A stretch of 64,000 nucleotides of DNA from Lasiodiplodia sp. COLG20 (lineage: Eukaryota > Ascomycota > Dothideomycetes > Botryosphaeriales > Botryosphaeriaceae): contig VNWV01000008.1 of assembly GCA_009801085.1 (NCBI GenBank), positions 2,294,001 through 2,358,000 on the forward strand, given 5' to 3'. Positions 10,859 through 23,049 of this stretch are shown piece after piece. Made by a program: the position numbers and the translations under genes. The notes beneath the pieces were generated by a model that worked only from the letters and a program-made list of their open reading frames with translations, was not told the origin of the DNA and ran no database searches. How positions within the stretch are numbered: position 1 is the first letter of the stretch; each line of letters begins with the position of its first letter.

Positions 10859-12394
10859 TCAACCAACATGGGGCACGTTCGCAGTCCATGTTGATTGGAA
10901 CGCTTTTACCGGAAGAAAACCTAAAGTACGGAATGCTTCGACCATGATGAACAATCGAGCAGCTACATATATAGTCGACGGGATAATGATAGAAAAATAA
11001 AAGATGATCCCATCCAAAGATTTTGGAGGCTTCGGTAACCATCTAAACAGAAAAACTACTAACAATGCGACGAAGATTATGGAAAGAGGGAGGCCAGTTG
11101 TGATCAGTGAACTCATCCTCCAGAGCCATCTTTCGGTGGTAGTCGGGAACGCGAAGTTCCAGGCAGCCAGGTGCACGGCCCCGAAGACTAAAGAGCCCAC
11201 GGCTGCTATAGCATAAGCATAGTCTTCCATTTCGCCAACCGAAGTGCCGGTAGGATGGATTGCAGTAGTAGAAATCCAAGGTACCTTCTGAGTGAATCCG
11301 AAGTCTCTTGGAGCTCGTATTATGAGGGTTTTTGTGTTTTCATTCGTGACAGGCTTGCATGCATCTACCCTTGTTGTCATCATGACGTCCTGTGGCTTCT
11401 CCCAAAGAAGTAGATAGATGAAGAATGCAGAAACGGCGTAAGCGAGCGTCAGAATTTCGAGCTGTGTCGATGGAAGGTCTTTGTGCGCCCGGACCAGAAT
11501 TTGTGTGATGAGCCATAACACTTGGAGAACTGCCAGAGCTTTAACCAAAATGCTTCCTCGATTCTGAGCCCCTAAGGCTCCCATCGACAGTCGAGGCATT
11601 CGTTCGATGATGCCCTCATCTTTCGCATAACAATTTTGGCGTCCATTAAGGATCCAAGAATCATACTGAAACATGAACGCCGTATGCCACCATTTATGAG
11701 AAAGATCTTCGTAGTCCCCGGGAAGTTCCTGGACTACAGCTCTGATAATAGGCTGATGCCTGGCGGAAAACTCAAGTGGCCTTGGTCCCATACTTCCAAT
11801 TTCCTTTTGCTGGTGTTCAAACAGCTCTCGCCAACTATACTCGAAAGGGGTATCCTCAGGGCTCAACCTTGTGGGTAGTCCCGTAGCTGGATCTTCCAAC
11901 GTCCCGAAGCCATGGTCGCTGGATGGTGCCGTGTTATAATCATCAGTTGAGGCATTTCGAAGCGTCGCATCAGGTCCTCTGGAAGCACTCATTATTTGGT
12001 CGGGGAAATGGATGGCCATTCCTCCCATGTCAAGGAGGAAGCTGTCGGCCAACGTCCATGCCTCCTCCTTAGTTCTCTTCGCGTACTTTGAAGTCTCAAG
12101 GGCGGACAACAATTGCACGCCGGCAGAAGCCATCTCCATCTCGGGGATGAACAGCATCCTGAAAGCGAACATCATCTGGCGTCTGAGGAGGTACAGCTGT
12201 TTCCTGAACATCTGTTTCTTATTCTGAGGCTCTGCCTGACTTGGCACATTTGGCCGATAAACCGACCACGTACAGAGCACGAAGATGCTCAGGCAGGACC
12301 AAAGAATGTCGAGAGTGCCGCGAACGGGTGGCGAAGAGACGAAATTCGTGCCCTCAGGGGGGAGTGTGCAATTGGGTGTGAACGTCGTTGGCAT
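10859..12394 (-). CDS. multi-helix fungal membrane protein, unknown function
   Basis: Single-exon gene of 511 residues. One hydrophobic helix lies near the N-terminus (about 27-45, in the motif TLDILWSCLSIFVLCTW). A long soluble middle follows, and at least five helices sit in the C-terminal 220 residues. The motif 'D-ILWSC...CTW...PNVP' followed by a histidine- or MGG-containing segment (LLDMGGMAIHF) belongs to a large unnamed family of fungal membrane proteins. I know of no biochemical function for it. Four Cys and several acidic stretches lie in the middle part. It converges with the lipase gene, and nothing in the context points to a pathway. Confidence 0.8.
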   Translation of the reverse strand: MPTTFTPNCTLPPEGTNFVSSPPVRGTLDILWSCLSIFVLCTWSVYRPNVPSQAEPQNKKQMFRKQLYLLRRQMMFAFRMLFIPEMEMASAGVQLLSALETSKYAKRTKEEAWTLADSFLLDMGGMAIHFPDQIMSASRGPDATLRNASTDDYNTAPSSDHGFGTLEDPATGLPTRLSPEDTPFEYSWRELFEHQQKEIGSMGPRPLEFSARHQPIIRAVVQELPGDYEDLSHKWWHTAFMFQYDSWILNGRQNCYAKDEGIIERMPRLSMGALGAQNRGSILVKALAVLQVLWLITQILVRAHKDLPSTQLEILTLAYAVSAFFIYLLLWEKPQDVMMTTRVDACKPVTNENTKTLIIRAPRDFGFTQKVPWISTTAIHPTGTSVGEMEDYAYAIAAVGSLVFGAVHLAAWNFAFPTTTERWLWRMSSLITTGLPLSIIFVALLVVFLFRWLPKPPKSLDGIIFYFSIIIPSTIYVAARLFIMVEAFRTLGFLPVKAFQSTWTANVPHVG

Positions 12395-13783
12395 TGTTGA
12401 TAACGGAGAGCTTTTCGTTTGGCAAGGCTGAGACTGAAGTGCTTCTGACTGCCTCTGTGGGGGCCCAGCTGAGCCTTATATGCGCGCGACGAGGCTGAGA
12501 GCGTTGGCACCCGGATTTTAAGCGCCTGAACAGCATGAGGCTATGCATAGCCCCAATTTCCTGGTTGAAGTGGTTTTTCCTGTGTAACAGACTTGAGCAG
12601 GCCCAGAACAGCAGAATATGACGAGTTCGGCTCGTCATAAGGGATTTTGCAGGGGTCTCTGCAGTCATTCACCTTTCGGAGATCCTCGTATTGCTTGTGT
12701 TAATGGTCAAAAATGAGTGCCCCAAACCCCTTTGTAGATATCTTAGTCATTCATTGGTGATGATCGATGCGCCACATGCACTGCAGGACTATGGTCAGCC
12801 AGCCCCTTCTTCCACCCGAATGCTAGCCATGCTTACGAATTCCAAATGACAGGGTGTCTAGGCTTGTTCCGAGATATTGATAGGCCAAGCTCGCATGAGT
12901 CCAGGAAAAAGCAGTTGGCACAAGCGCCCAGCCCTGGAAACCCTGTCTTTTCGGTTCCATCGTAGGCTGCAATGATCGAATTATTGCTTGAAAGAGGGCT
13001 TGCCATTTATTATACCAATATTCAATCAAAGAAGCCTCTTCACACATTGAAACGGAGCAAGGAACCATTCATATGTAAGGAAAAACGATTTGGGTACAGT
13101 GACCCTGTCGGTAACTCGCATTTCAGTAGCTGTAAGCCACACGCAGCATTCGGTATCTAGCCATAACACATCCACAAAAACAATAAAACACTAATCCAAG
13201 ATGATTAAGAAAAAGAAAAAGAGAACACCGGCAGTGCTCCGTGCGGGAGGCACATAATCCGCGGGTATCGTGTGCGTCGCGGGTATCAGGGAAGCATCAA
13301 AAAAAACATCCCGACCCCGTACGAGGAGCCCGTTCATTAGCTTGAAAAAAAAAAAAAAAAGGAAATATGAGAAAAGCATACTTGTAGAACAAGCCAGGAA
13401 GTAGAAGCATGGCACGACGCTTTCAAAAGCGACAGATGCGGACGACGGATAATTAGCAGAAAAAGGGAGAATCTTGAAAAGAACGCCGAAGCAGTTTCGT
13501 CTAACCCCGCAACAGATGCCCACTCTTTGGTATCAAAACTCCGTCTCCGTCCGCTGAATGCTGAAGGAAGGTGTGGTGAAGAAAGGTGAAAAAAAAAAAG
13601 GTGAAAGGAGGGGAACAGTCAAAGACTACAATATCGAACACATGGATATCGAACAAATAAAACAAGAATCTGCACGTAAATGAATGGACCCGGGCTTCAG
13701 CTGTATTGCAAATTATGCAAAGCCGGGAAAGGCTTGATTAACCACAGCTTAGAGGTTGCGGATATGAATTAGGATTAGTTTCC
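12395..13783. other. intergenic region, no gene seen
   Basis: This 1.4-kb stretch is relatively AT-rich, with a run of 17 A near 13345 and several shorter A runs. The right part (about 13160-13783) is probably the 3' untranslated region of the large disordered-protein gene. No frame has a recognisable domain, and I found no tRNA or repeat. Confidence 0.5.
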
Positions 13784-16700
13784 TCAATCCTTGAGGCGAA
13801 ATGCCTTTCTTAGCATTGGGAATTTCTTCTTCTTGCCACTGCGCCCAATGATGACGTTGCCTAGCGGTTCAGATTCAGCAGTTTCCCCGCCACTACTCTG
13901 CCGCTTGCTAAGGCGTGGTCTTGTTGGTGAATCATCAGAAGTCGTAGGCCGTCCTGCAGCAGTGTTGGGATTGTCATCCGGAACTGCAGGCGGGAGTGGC
14001 CAAGACTCCGATGTTCGGCGGCCATGGGAATCACGTCTGTGAAGCTTAGCGCGTGGCGAGCCAGTCGTCACAGGGGAAGTCGCATCGGGAGGTGTCTTCG
14101 GGGGTACATCTGCAGAGTCGCGACGTTTTTTGCCCAGACCGAAAAAGCCCCGCTTCTCCTTGCGAGATGGGCTAACCGGAGAGTCCGTAGCTGACTTGCT
14201 ATCGCGCAAAGAGTTCTTTAGCCCTGCTGTCGCACCATTGGGATGACCATTGGTGGCAGCCGCAGCACGTCGTTCAGCGTTTTGAGAAGTAGAAGCCTGA
14301 GCTGGTGATGTAGGCCCCTCTGTGTCGCTCGCTTCATCCTCGAGCTCCGTTGAGTCTCCATCATCATCAGCCCGTCGTGGGATACCCCGAACTGGCCTCA
14401 GTCCGGACGAAAGTTCTGCGACATCGTCCTCGTCATCTGAATCAGCGAAGCGGGAGCGGAACGTCGGCAGCCTGGCATCATCTTCGTCATCGCTAGAGTC
14501 TTCGTAGCGTGACTGGAACCGCGACGAGCCCGACTTAGAGATGTCTCGTCCCGAAGCCTTGCTGGTGGAAAACCTGGATGGTTTGGCAGGCTGTGAACCT
14601 TGTGTCCGTAAAGTGGGGTATGAAGAGTCCTGGGTGCTGATCATCGGTTTCCGTTTGCCGAAGAAAGAACCGGTCGGGGACAATGACCGAATACTCAGTT
14701 TTGAAGAGCGAGGTGCCGCAGCCGCAGTGGATGGGGTTGCCCTCAGAGTGGGAGCTGGGGTAGATGCGTGGGCTCTTGGGGAAGGTCCAGAGCGCATACT
14801 TCGTCGCATGGTGTATCTACCGTCAGTAAAAGACGAAGATGCACGTCGTTGCCTTTTAAAGCTGCTATCGGACACATCCGAATCGTTGGACAGCGTTCGA
14901 GTAAGAGGAGGCATGGTCAACACTCTATTTGGCGGAGCCGAAGTGCTCGGGGGCGCGCTTCGCCGATTTGGCGCGGGGGCAGCCTTCGCTGAAGCGAGCG
15001 GGATGTTTTTCTTCTGAAGTGCACCTTTTGGCTCACGTGCCTCAGCTATAGCAGGCTCGCTGTATCGGGAAACCGCAAAACCTGCGGGAGCATCTCTCAT
15101 TGAGGTCCGCATCGGTTTTCGCATACTTGGTGCAGAAGCCCCATTGTGCTCCGCTGTATGCCTTTCCGAACGCATGCTCGTTCTCAGGGCTGGCTTTTTC
15201 GGTTGTGGCGCTTCGCGCGCGTGTGGCAAGGGCGCTGCCTTCTGCGCGGGTCCAACAGCCACCGCAACTGGCTCAGGAACTACTGTCGCTTTCTTTTTTG
15301 GCTTGGGAGATTTGAGAATCGGAGCTGCGTCATACTCGAGAGCGGCGGCTTTCACAGTTGACTTTTGCTTGTGTTTGCTTGACACTGCCCTGGCCGATTG
15401 ATCTTCCCCCTTCACACCGCTCGTAGCTGTTGGTACGGCTGATCCTTTCTGAGAAGAACTTGGCTGCTCTTCCTGTTTGTCGACAAGCGGACTTTCCGGA
15501 GGTGATACAGAATGAGTCTCCGACGGTGGTGGGATAATCGGACTTTCGACGATAGCATCCAATGAAGCGAAACCACCATCTAGCTCAGAAAGGTCTTCAG
15601 CAGCGTCACTGTAGATGCTACTATTGTCGCTGTCCTCATCTGAGGTTTCACCAGCTGAGTGATCGAGATAGCGGTCCACGCTGCTTTGGCGTGATTCGAC
15701 TGGTTGAAGGTCCTTGGCAGAGAAAACGTGGAAGCGACCACCACGGGCTGCATCAGTGGTATCGGAATGTTCTTGAGACGCCAATGAAGCGGTCGTAGTG
15801 GCCAGGCTCTCGTCAAACGACTCGTCATCTGGGTCTGACCATGAGCCAGGCATCTCGAACGGAGGCTCCTGATTTTCAGCATCGGTTCCTGGAGTTGCAG
15901 GCTGCACAGCTATTTGAGGCACTGATGGTACTTCAAGAGCCGGTGAAGCCTCGGCTGACTTCTTCTCAGGAATGGCAGGGAGAGTAGTTGCACCGCTTCC
16001 AACACCATTGAATCGTGGTCTCTCGTTACTCTCCGGCTCGGACTCATCGAGACTCGATTCCGTGTCATCTGAGGCGTAGCCAGAGCCCTCCACAGAAGTG
16101 ACCTCAGGTGCAATCGGATCATTTACACCCTTAGACCGTCTTTTGCTTTCAAAGTCTCGAGCAAGGACACCACCGACGGCGTGGTCACTTGAAGCTTCAA
16201 GAGGCTCAGCCATGGTACTTGTGGAGTTGGACATCGACGGGACAGTTTCTGTGACCTTCTCAGCAATTTCCTCCTCGACAGGACGACGTTCTCTCCTGAT
16301 GCTCCCAAATGAGGGCAATGCAGGTCTGGGTTTCATGATTTCATCCAGGTCATCATCCATACCCTGTAGAGTTCGGCCGCTCCATTGAGAAGACTCTAGG
16401 CCGGCGGGAGAGGAAGGCGAAGACGGTGAATCTTCTTCTCGCGTAATATTTTCCTCAAAGCTTACTCGAACTCCCTTCTTCTTCTTGCGAGGACTGGGCT
16501 TGTAGCCATCATAAGATCCAGCGTCTGAACTGACATCCGAATGCGCTCGTCCAATGGCATGAGAGGCAGCGGGCGAGCTGGTTCGGATCGAGGAAGAAGG
16601 CGAGTGCTTCAATGCCGATTTCGCAGGCGATATCGATCTTGGCGGCGGCTGATGCTTCATACCAGTCGAGATGTCCACGGCAGTTGGCGCAAAATGTGCT

Positions 16701-18016
16701 GAACGAGCTGGACTGAGCGAAGATTGTCTTTCGTACATCTTAGCTCGTCCAGAATCAGGCTTCAGCTTCTCCGAGTCTGCACCTCGCCCAATGCGCTGGT
16801 CATTTTGCGGGCTAACTGCTCTTTGTCCCCCTTCTTTAGACATTGTTGATGCCGGCGCCTCTTTTGCAACCACTGGGTGTTCCCCCAGTTCAGCCTTTTC
16901 TGCTTCTTCCTCAACCTCGGGATTCTCCATCACAGTCGAAGGCTTCCTAACAAGTGGAGATGGCTTCGATCGCGGACCGGAACTCTCGGAGTCAGTCGAG
17001 ATGTCGGACAAGGATGAGCTTTGAGGACTCTGCGGACTTGGCGGAAGCTCCGGAGCTGGAGCTGAACGTTGCGGTGACTGCATGTGCAACGACGAGGAAC
17101 TTTCCGGAGATGCAGCTCCTCCCCGCGGCTTACTAGCCATGGCCCCCTCTGATAGATGCCTTCCCTCTACACCCGCCGCTTTCTTTTTCTTTTTCTTGGC
17201 TACTGGAGCATTTGCAGCATTTTGTATTGAAAGCCCCAGCCCAGTTGCATTTGTAGTCGAATTCTTTGGAACAATAGGTGCTGTCGTGCGGATGTCCTGC
17301 CTGGGCTTCTGCTCGCTCGTGACCGGGCTGGTAAACCACCCACTGTGACCTTTTTTTATAGGCAGCGGACTCGCCGGAGGCGTGTCACGAGGTGACATAG
17401 GTCGCGAAAAATTAATTGAAGCCCTCTGAGACCCGTCTTTTGCGTCCGGAGAATGACGCGGCGCCCGCTCGGTAGATACCCCCGCGCCCCGATCCCCTGG
17501 TTTGCCCGACCCTAACGCAGCTTCACTCGCGGCACGCCTGTGTTTGGAAGCCGGCGAAAGATCCTTTGGAATTGCTGGCACTGGAGGTGCATTAGCATCC
17601 GCAGGCGCTGGCGCCCTTACCCTTCCCGACGGTGACGGCGAACGAAAGGTCCTCTCACTCATAGAACCGGAACTCGGTTGCCTCCGCACTCCGGGAGTAC
17701 TCGAGGAACTCCCAGAGGACCCCCTCCTTTGCATGCGCTTCGTTTGGATGCTGCCGACTGGAACCGGAGAGGTGCTGTGGGTTCGCAGGGCCGCTGCCGC
17801 TGCGGCAGAGGAGAGGGATGCATTGGAGTTTGCGCTCTTCAGGAATGCCTGGCTGGCAGCGAGGGCAGCGGTCGGTGTCGGGGCGCTGGTGTTACGGTTT
17901 GGAGGCTACACAGCACATTGAGTCAGTGTCAAGGCAGGCGCACGCGGGAATGAAAGCCGGTTCGGAGACGCGGCGCATACCGGATTAGAAGTCGCGCGCC
18001 GGCGCGACCTGAACAT
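13784..18016 (-). CDS. large disordered Ser/Pro-rich protein, possibly eisosome Seg1-like
   Basis: Two exons, 18016-17981 and 17905-13784, give 1,385 residues. The first exon encodes only MFRSRRARTSNP. Directly after the junction comes an Ala/Ser-rich helical segment (ASQAFL, then SSAAAAAALR) and QTKRMQRRGS. The rest is low complexity: Ser, Pro, Lys and Glu clusters, several poly-Lys patches (for example KKKKKK near 250), and a C-terminal part with acidic Ser repeats (DSSDDED, DSDDEDD). RPVRGIPRR and a basic tail (KKKKFPMLRKAFRLKD) close it. No enzyme fold, zinc finger or membrane helix is visible. The short conserved head, the acidic repeats and the basic tail remind me of filamentous-fungal Seg1/SegA eisosome stability proteins, but I cannot confirm that. 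Basic patches and Ser clusters suggest a phosphorylated cortical or scaffold protein. Confidence 0.85.
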
Positions 18017-19200
18017 GATGGACGGAGGACGTTTGGAAGCGTTGCTAGCTCGTCATAGCAGCCGAGGGTCGTAGGATGTGGTGTCGTGGAAGCAAGGGCT
18101 TAGCGGGCTGATGTCATGGGGGACGCGGATGCGCTGGACAGGCGCCAGCGGAGGCCCTAAAGGAGTGGAACGCGACCGGGGCTTCGCCTGACACACGCAG
18201 CCGCAGCTGAAACGCAGAGGACACGCAGCCGGGGGAGTGTTGAAACGACGAGCGGCCCGGCGGTGGAGCAGAGGCGAGGAGATGCGGAGGAGAGGGTCTC
18301 GGCGGGCGATCAGCGGCGACGTGTGGTGTTGAAGTGGGTTTGCCGGGAAAGAAAGGAAAGCATGCGCCCCAGGATCGTCACCAAGGGTGCAAGCATTGGC
18401 CGTGTCGTCATAAGCGGCCGGACCGCAGTCGACACCCATCCAAAACACTTTTACGGCAGTGCTCGTCCGTCGCTAACGGCATTTGTGCGCCGGGCGAGAA
18501 AAAAAGACGCCGGCGAGGTGGAAATTCGTTGGCTGCCCTAGCGCATTGAAACGCATTGGAGGCCCTGTTAGGCAAAGGGCTTTGATTGGCATGCATCCAC
18601 AGCCTACTCCTGCGCCTGCCATCTGGCACGCGGACGCCCAGCCTTGTACCTGTGCCGGTACCTTGCGTGCACGAGGAGACAGGATGACGCTTCTGGCGAT
18701 CGGGCAAGGCTGAGGGCCCGCCGGCCGTACCGTAGTTAAAGTTTGCTGACGCTACTGCGGCGCCGTCAAACCACAGGCAAGCGTTCCGACAAGTCACCGT
18801 CCAGCCTGGAACAAATCCAGCGTCTCGTTGGCCTGCTCGGAACCCAGAGAAACACCAGAACCGGTTCGTCCCAGTCCTCAGGAGGCAAATGCATAATATC
18901 CCGTAGACCACTCACGGCACTGGAGACTGCTGCTACCGGCCGATGCAGTGCAGATCGTCCCCCGTCCGCGTGCGCGTGCTCTGCCTGTCAGGCAGGGTCT
19001 TGCCTTAGGCACGTTCGCCTTCCCCGCAGTTTCCTTCCCGACCCGCAAGTTCTCCAGTGCTGCAACTGCTCCTCCTATATAAATACCGAAAGGGGTGGTC
19101 TCTTTGACCTCGGCCACGATCGACTCACCCAGCGACGCTAGTTCAGCTCCGTATCTTCCAACTTACACCTAAGTTGCCTTTCCATCTATAACACTTCACC
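18017..19200. other. divergent promoter region
   Basis: This 1.2-kb gap separates the disordered-protein gene (leftward) from the epoxide hydrolase (rightward). The frames are overlapping and without domains. The only element I can place with some confidence is the TATA box listed separately. Confidence 0.5.
19076..19085 (+). promoter_or_regulatory. TATA box of the epoxide hydrolase gene
   Basis: TATATAAATA lies 116 bp upstream of the ATG at 19201. A pyrimidine-rich leader follows, and the start has the context TTCACCATG. This is a standard arrangement for an inducible fungal gene. Confidence 0.55.
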
Positions 19201-20403
19201 ATGTTCCTATCCAACGCCAAAGTGGCAGATGCTTCTGCCGATCTTACACCGCTCCCTCTTCCGCCAGGCATCACTTCGCGTCAGATCCCGGACACTGCTT
19301 GCGGTCTCTCTTTTCACATTCTGGAGGCAGGGTTCGACTCGACCCGCACTAAACCACTCATCCTCCTGCTGCATGGCTACCCTGAGCTCGCATATTCGTG
19401 GCGAAAAGTCATGCACCCACTCTCGTCGGCTGGATTCTACGTAGTTGCCGTGGACCAGCGTGGCTACGGCCGAACCACAGGCTGGGATGATTCGCCATAC
19501 TCTACTGTTGACTTGTCCCAGTTCACCATGACGCGACTGGTCGGAGATATGTTGGTGCTGGTTTCGGCTCTCGGATACACTGAGGTTCGATGCGTCGTCG
19601 GCCATGACTTTGGAGCAGTCAGTGCAAGCTTCTGTGCGTTGATGAGGCCTGATGTGTTCAGGAGCGTGGTCATGATGAGCCATCCATTCAAGCCTCCGCC
19701 GTCTCTTCCGTTCAATACTGCGAATCTATCGCCATCGGAGCAAATGCAAGGAGATACGATAGTGGGACGAGACATTCAAGGAGAACTTGCATCGCTCGAT
19801 CCTCCCCGCATGCACTACAAGTGGTACAACAGCACGGCACAAGCAGCACAGGACTGGGATAATCCACCCCAGGGCCTGAAGGAATTCCTGCGGGGATACT
19901 TTCACCTCAAGAGTGCAGACTGGGCAGTCAACAAGCCATATCCGCTGAGTGAATGGAGTGCATCAGAGCTGGCCAAGATGCCTGAATACTACGTCATGCC
20001 GCTTTCGGCCAGTATGCCTGACGTGGTGTCGTCTAACATGGCCAACGAGGACGCACGTGCAACCGAGAAGTGGTTGTCAGACGAGGACCTTGCGGTGTAC
20101 GTGAGCGAATGGGAGCGAAATGGTTTCCAGGGCGCGCTTAATTGGTATCGGTGTCAGACCGACCCGAAACAGACGCGAGATCTCCATCTGTTCGTGGGGA
20201 AGAAGATCGATGTTCCGAGCGAATTCGTGACAGGAACGGCCGACTGGGGGAATTACCAGGTGCCTGGAGCACTGGAGAGCTTCCCGGAAAGCTGCAGCGA
20301 CTTCAGAGGAGTTTCGTTTGTGGACAATGCCGGCCATTGGCCCCAGCAAGAGCAGCCGCAGATCGTCGTGGAGAAGATCCTAAGGTTTGTGACGAGCTTG
20401 TAG
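19201..20403 (+). CDS. epoxide hydrolase, alpha/beta-hydrolase fold
   Basis: Predicted to open epoxides with water through an aspartyl-ester intermediate. Uninterrupted frame of 400 residues with no signal peptide, so probably cytosolic. The oxyanion-hole motif HGYPE is at 58-62. The nucleophile elbow is GHDFGA with Asp136. The cap domain supplies a Tyr in the WYR segment near residue 315, and the catalytic His is in NAGHWPQ (379). The motif set matches soluble (microsomal-like) epoxide hydrolases rather than haloalkane dehalogenases, because the cap Tyr is present and the HGYPE and GHDFG spacing is typical. A role in detoxification or lipid-epoxide metabolism is inference. It stands alone between the disordered protein and HEX1. 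Confidence 0.92.
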   Translation: MFLSNAKVADASADLTPLPLPPGITSRQIPDTACGLSFHILEAGFDSTRTKPLILLLHGYPELAYSWRKVMHPLSSAGFYVVAVDQRGYGRTTGWDDSPYSTVDLSQFTMTRLVGDMLVLVSALGYTEVRCVVGHDFGAVSASFCALMRPDVFRSVVMMSHPFKPPPSLPFNTANLSPSEQMQGDTIVGRDIQGELASLDPPRMHYKWYNSTAQAAQDWDNPPQGLKEFLRGYFHLKSADWAVNKPYPLSEWSASELAKMPEYYVMPLSASMPDVVSSNMANEDARATEKWLSDEDLAVYVSEWERNGFQGALNWYRCQTDPKQTRDLHLFVGKKIDVPSEFVTGTADWGNYQVPGALESFPESCSDFRGVSFVDNAGHWPQQEQPQIVVEKILRFVTSL

Positions 20404-22145
20404 GAGAAGCTTGGACGCGGTCGATCCGACGCAAGTTTGAGAGAGTAGTAGGAGACATGAGAAGCTAAACAGTCGGGCCTACCTGAAGACGATTCACTGA
20501 CGGATCTGGGACGCAAGGGTTAGGTATGCAGAACCAGACTTCACCTCAGAATTCATGGCACCCAGTCCAGTACAGAAGCTTCGCACGTGTCCTTGGGTCT
20601 TGTCCAGTAGGTCAAAGCGCGCCCCATGGCAGGTTTGTCTGCTGAGGATGGCGGATAGTCGTGGTTATCTTTCGTATTTTTCAGCTGAGCTGGGTTAGCG
20701 ATTCATGGCGTCAGGCGAGGCCATAACACGCGTCACTCGGCACAAAGGCTCGCTTGGACAAGGCAGGCAGCTCCGAATTTAATGGGTCGGTCGAGCGAGC
20801 GTGATTTATTTACGGTAGCACATGCAACAGCAGCCAAAATCGCATGTGCAAGGACACGAGTCGCCGTGAGAAGCTTCTGGACCGCAGGGACTGCCAGGCA
20901 GGAGCCTCGTACCAGAGCGTTTGCATGGGCAGAGGCGACCGTTCTGGGGGCCTGCAGCAACGGGCGGGCGGGCGGCAACACCGATGTGAGGGCGAGGCTG
21001 GCTGCTGCCAGCCATCTGCGGGCCTTGGTGCGGCGTTGCGTGGAGAGCAGTCGCAGAAGCTGCAAGCTGCAAGCCACCGCCCAGCCGCGCAGGCATCGCG
21101 GCCAATGGCGAGCGGCGCGGGCGGCCTGGGGAGGCTGGGGAGCTGTGGGCATGATTAGCGGATTTGCCGTCAGAGCTTCAGCGCGTCAGCGCGCGCGCAC
21201 GACGAGCGCCGACTTTGGCAGCGCTGCGAGCCCGCGCCAATGGCACACCACCACGACGACCGGGAGCAGCTGCAGCGGTGGAGTCGCGCGACGAGGGCTG
21301 CCTGCGATCGCGCGCGGCCGGGCGTCCCGGGCAGGGCAAGGTGCCGCAGCGGTGCGTCGTTTCGCATGCGGGCGGCTGCGGCATCTTGGGAGCGCCTTGG
21401 TGCTTATTGCATTGGTGTTATGCACGCCGCTCTTTGCCTTGTGCAGTGCCAATTGTGCACTGGGCGGCGCCCTGCCCACCTGGAAGAAAGACGAGCTGTC
21501 GCGCCATCCACGGCGGTGGCAGGCGGGCGCGACGACCTCGGATGTTGGTATGGCAACAGCGTGACGGGCGCTGGATCGCCTGCGAGCGTGCCTGAGAGCA
21601 CATGCAACGACCAGCGGGCGGCCAGTGTGCGGCTGCGGGGCTGGGGAAAGCTGTCTCGGCCGGGCATAGCTCTGTTATGATCGCTCGCGCTGGCCCCTGC
21701 TGCATTGCCCAGCCGCGTGCATTAAGCTCCCTCGCTGTACCCACTTCGCAGGCAGCGCCCTCCCTCCGACTCGTCGGCCTACTTCAACAGCCCAGTCGAT
21801 TCCTCGCTACCATTCATCTCACCGTCTCCATCACTCGCTCCCGCCGCCCGCGCCTGCAGCCAATTGCACACCCTTACGTTTCGGCGCCCGAGCAAGCTCA
21901 TAAGATCGTGACGCTGGCAGCCCCATCCTCACCTTCTTCACCACCCGCCCGTGAGATATCTTCCTCACATTTCCCCTTAGGAGCCAAGAAGTTCTTTCTT
22001 GTCTTCCTTTCGAATTCCGGTTCGGAAGGGCTGCAAGAAGGAACGCCCGACTCCAGTCAATCTGGACTTTGAAGCCCGCGTCCCGATCCCCTTCAGTGTC
22101 TTCCCGTCCTCGTATCGGAGTGACGCTGCTACAGCAGAGGATTCT
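20404..22145. other. GC-rich upstream region of HEX1
   Basis: This long gap is very GC-rich in its middle (about 20900-21600), and all six frames stay open for long stretches there, so ORF length is not evidence. From about 21740 the plus strand becomes pyrimidine-rich, like a fungal transcribed leader. I expect the HEX1 promoter, a long 5' leader and probably an unrecognised first exon here. ATG codons near 21602 and 21677 are followed by no clear donor. Confidence 0.45.
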
Positions 22146-23049
22146 CAGGTCAAGGTAGAGAGTGAAGTTCACCTCTCTGAAAAGGCTTCGCGCGTCGGAC
22201 GGGAAGGTCACGAAGGTCGCTACTCCGCCTCCGAAGCCGCCTCTGTCGCGCCCAGCCGTAAGGAGCACCGCTTCGAAGAAGAAGTCCGCGTCTACGAGAA
22301 GGACCGCCACCGACCCTCCGGCCGCCGCGAAGAGGACATCCGCATCTACGAGCGCGACGACCGCCGGCCCCCCCGCAGCGAGCGCATTGAACGCGACCGC
22401 TACGAAGTAGACATCGAGAGAGAGCGGTAAGTCGCGCGCCCTGGCACTTCGCCGCATGCCCCAAAACAAACGCACAGCATAGCACAGCACACAGACCGCC
22501 AATGGCTCCGCCCGGATCGGTCGGGAGCCGGGTTTCGTCATCCTGCCGTTCTGTTGGCCCGGCGATGGTCCACACTGGCGGCCCCGGCCGTGGACCTGAG
22601 CTGAGCTCTCCCTTCCTCGCTTACCCACTTGCCTCTCTTCTGCCATTGATCGTCACTGACATCCTCCCTCCACCCACAGCTACCAGGAGCCCTACCAACG
22701 CTACGACGAAGCTCAGATCAACGTCAAGGATCGCACCTACGACGTCAACGACTTCAAGGAGCGCACCTACGACCGCGACTACCGCACCGTCCAGGGTCCC
22801 TCCAACACCTTCGCTGAGTCGCAGCTCGACGCCACTGAGCGTGACTTCCGCGAGCGCACCCGCCCCATTGTCGACGAGTCTCGCTACGGCCGCGACTTCG
22901 AGGAGCACCGCTACTCGCAGACTGCCCCCGAGCAGCCCCGCTACGGTGGTCGCGCCGAAGAGGTTGTCGACAGCCGCTACCCGCAGTCGGTTCGAGTAGA
23001 GTCCACGACCTCTCGGACGACGGTTGATCCCCCCAAGCACAAGCGTGAT
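22146..23049 (+). other. upstream in-frame extension of HEX1 (long isoform region)
   Basis: Two open segments, to 22426 and from 22680, are joined by an intron with donor GTAAGT at 22427 and acceptor CCCACAG at 22679. The join keeps phase and leads straight into the HEX1 frame. The translated part is highly charged, with repeated motifs (VYEKDR, IYERDD, RTYDVND, RTYDRDY). This is what the longer, N-terminally extended HEX1 forms of some ascomycetes look like. There is no in-frame ATG in either segment, so the initiator must lie in an upstream exon I could not place. The left boundary given is only a plausible acceptor (GCAGAG). HEX1 genes of related fungi are known to be alternatively spliced into long and short forms. 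Confidence 0.6.

Noticed and set aside
20733..21744. Many overlapping ORFs upstream of HEX1
   Set aside because: Nearly all six frames stay open in this GC-rich stretch, and none shows a domain or conserved composition.
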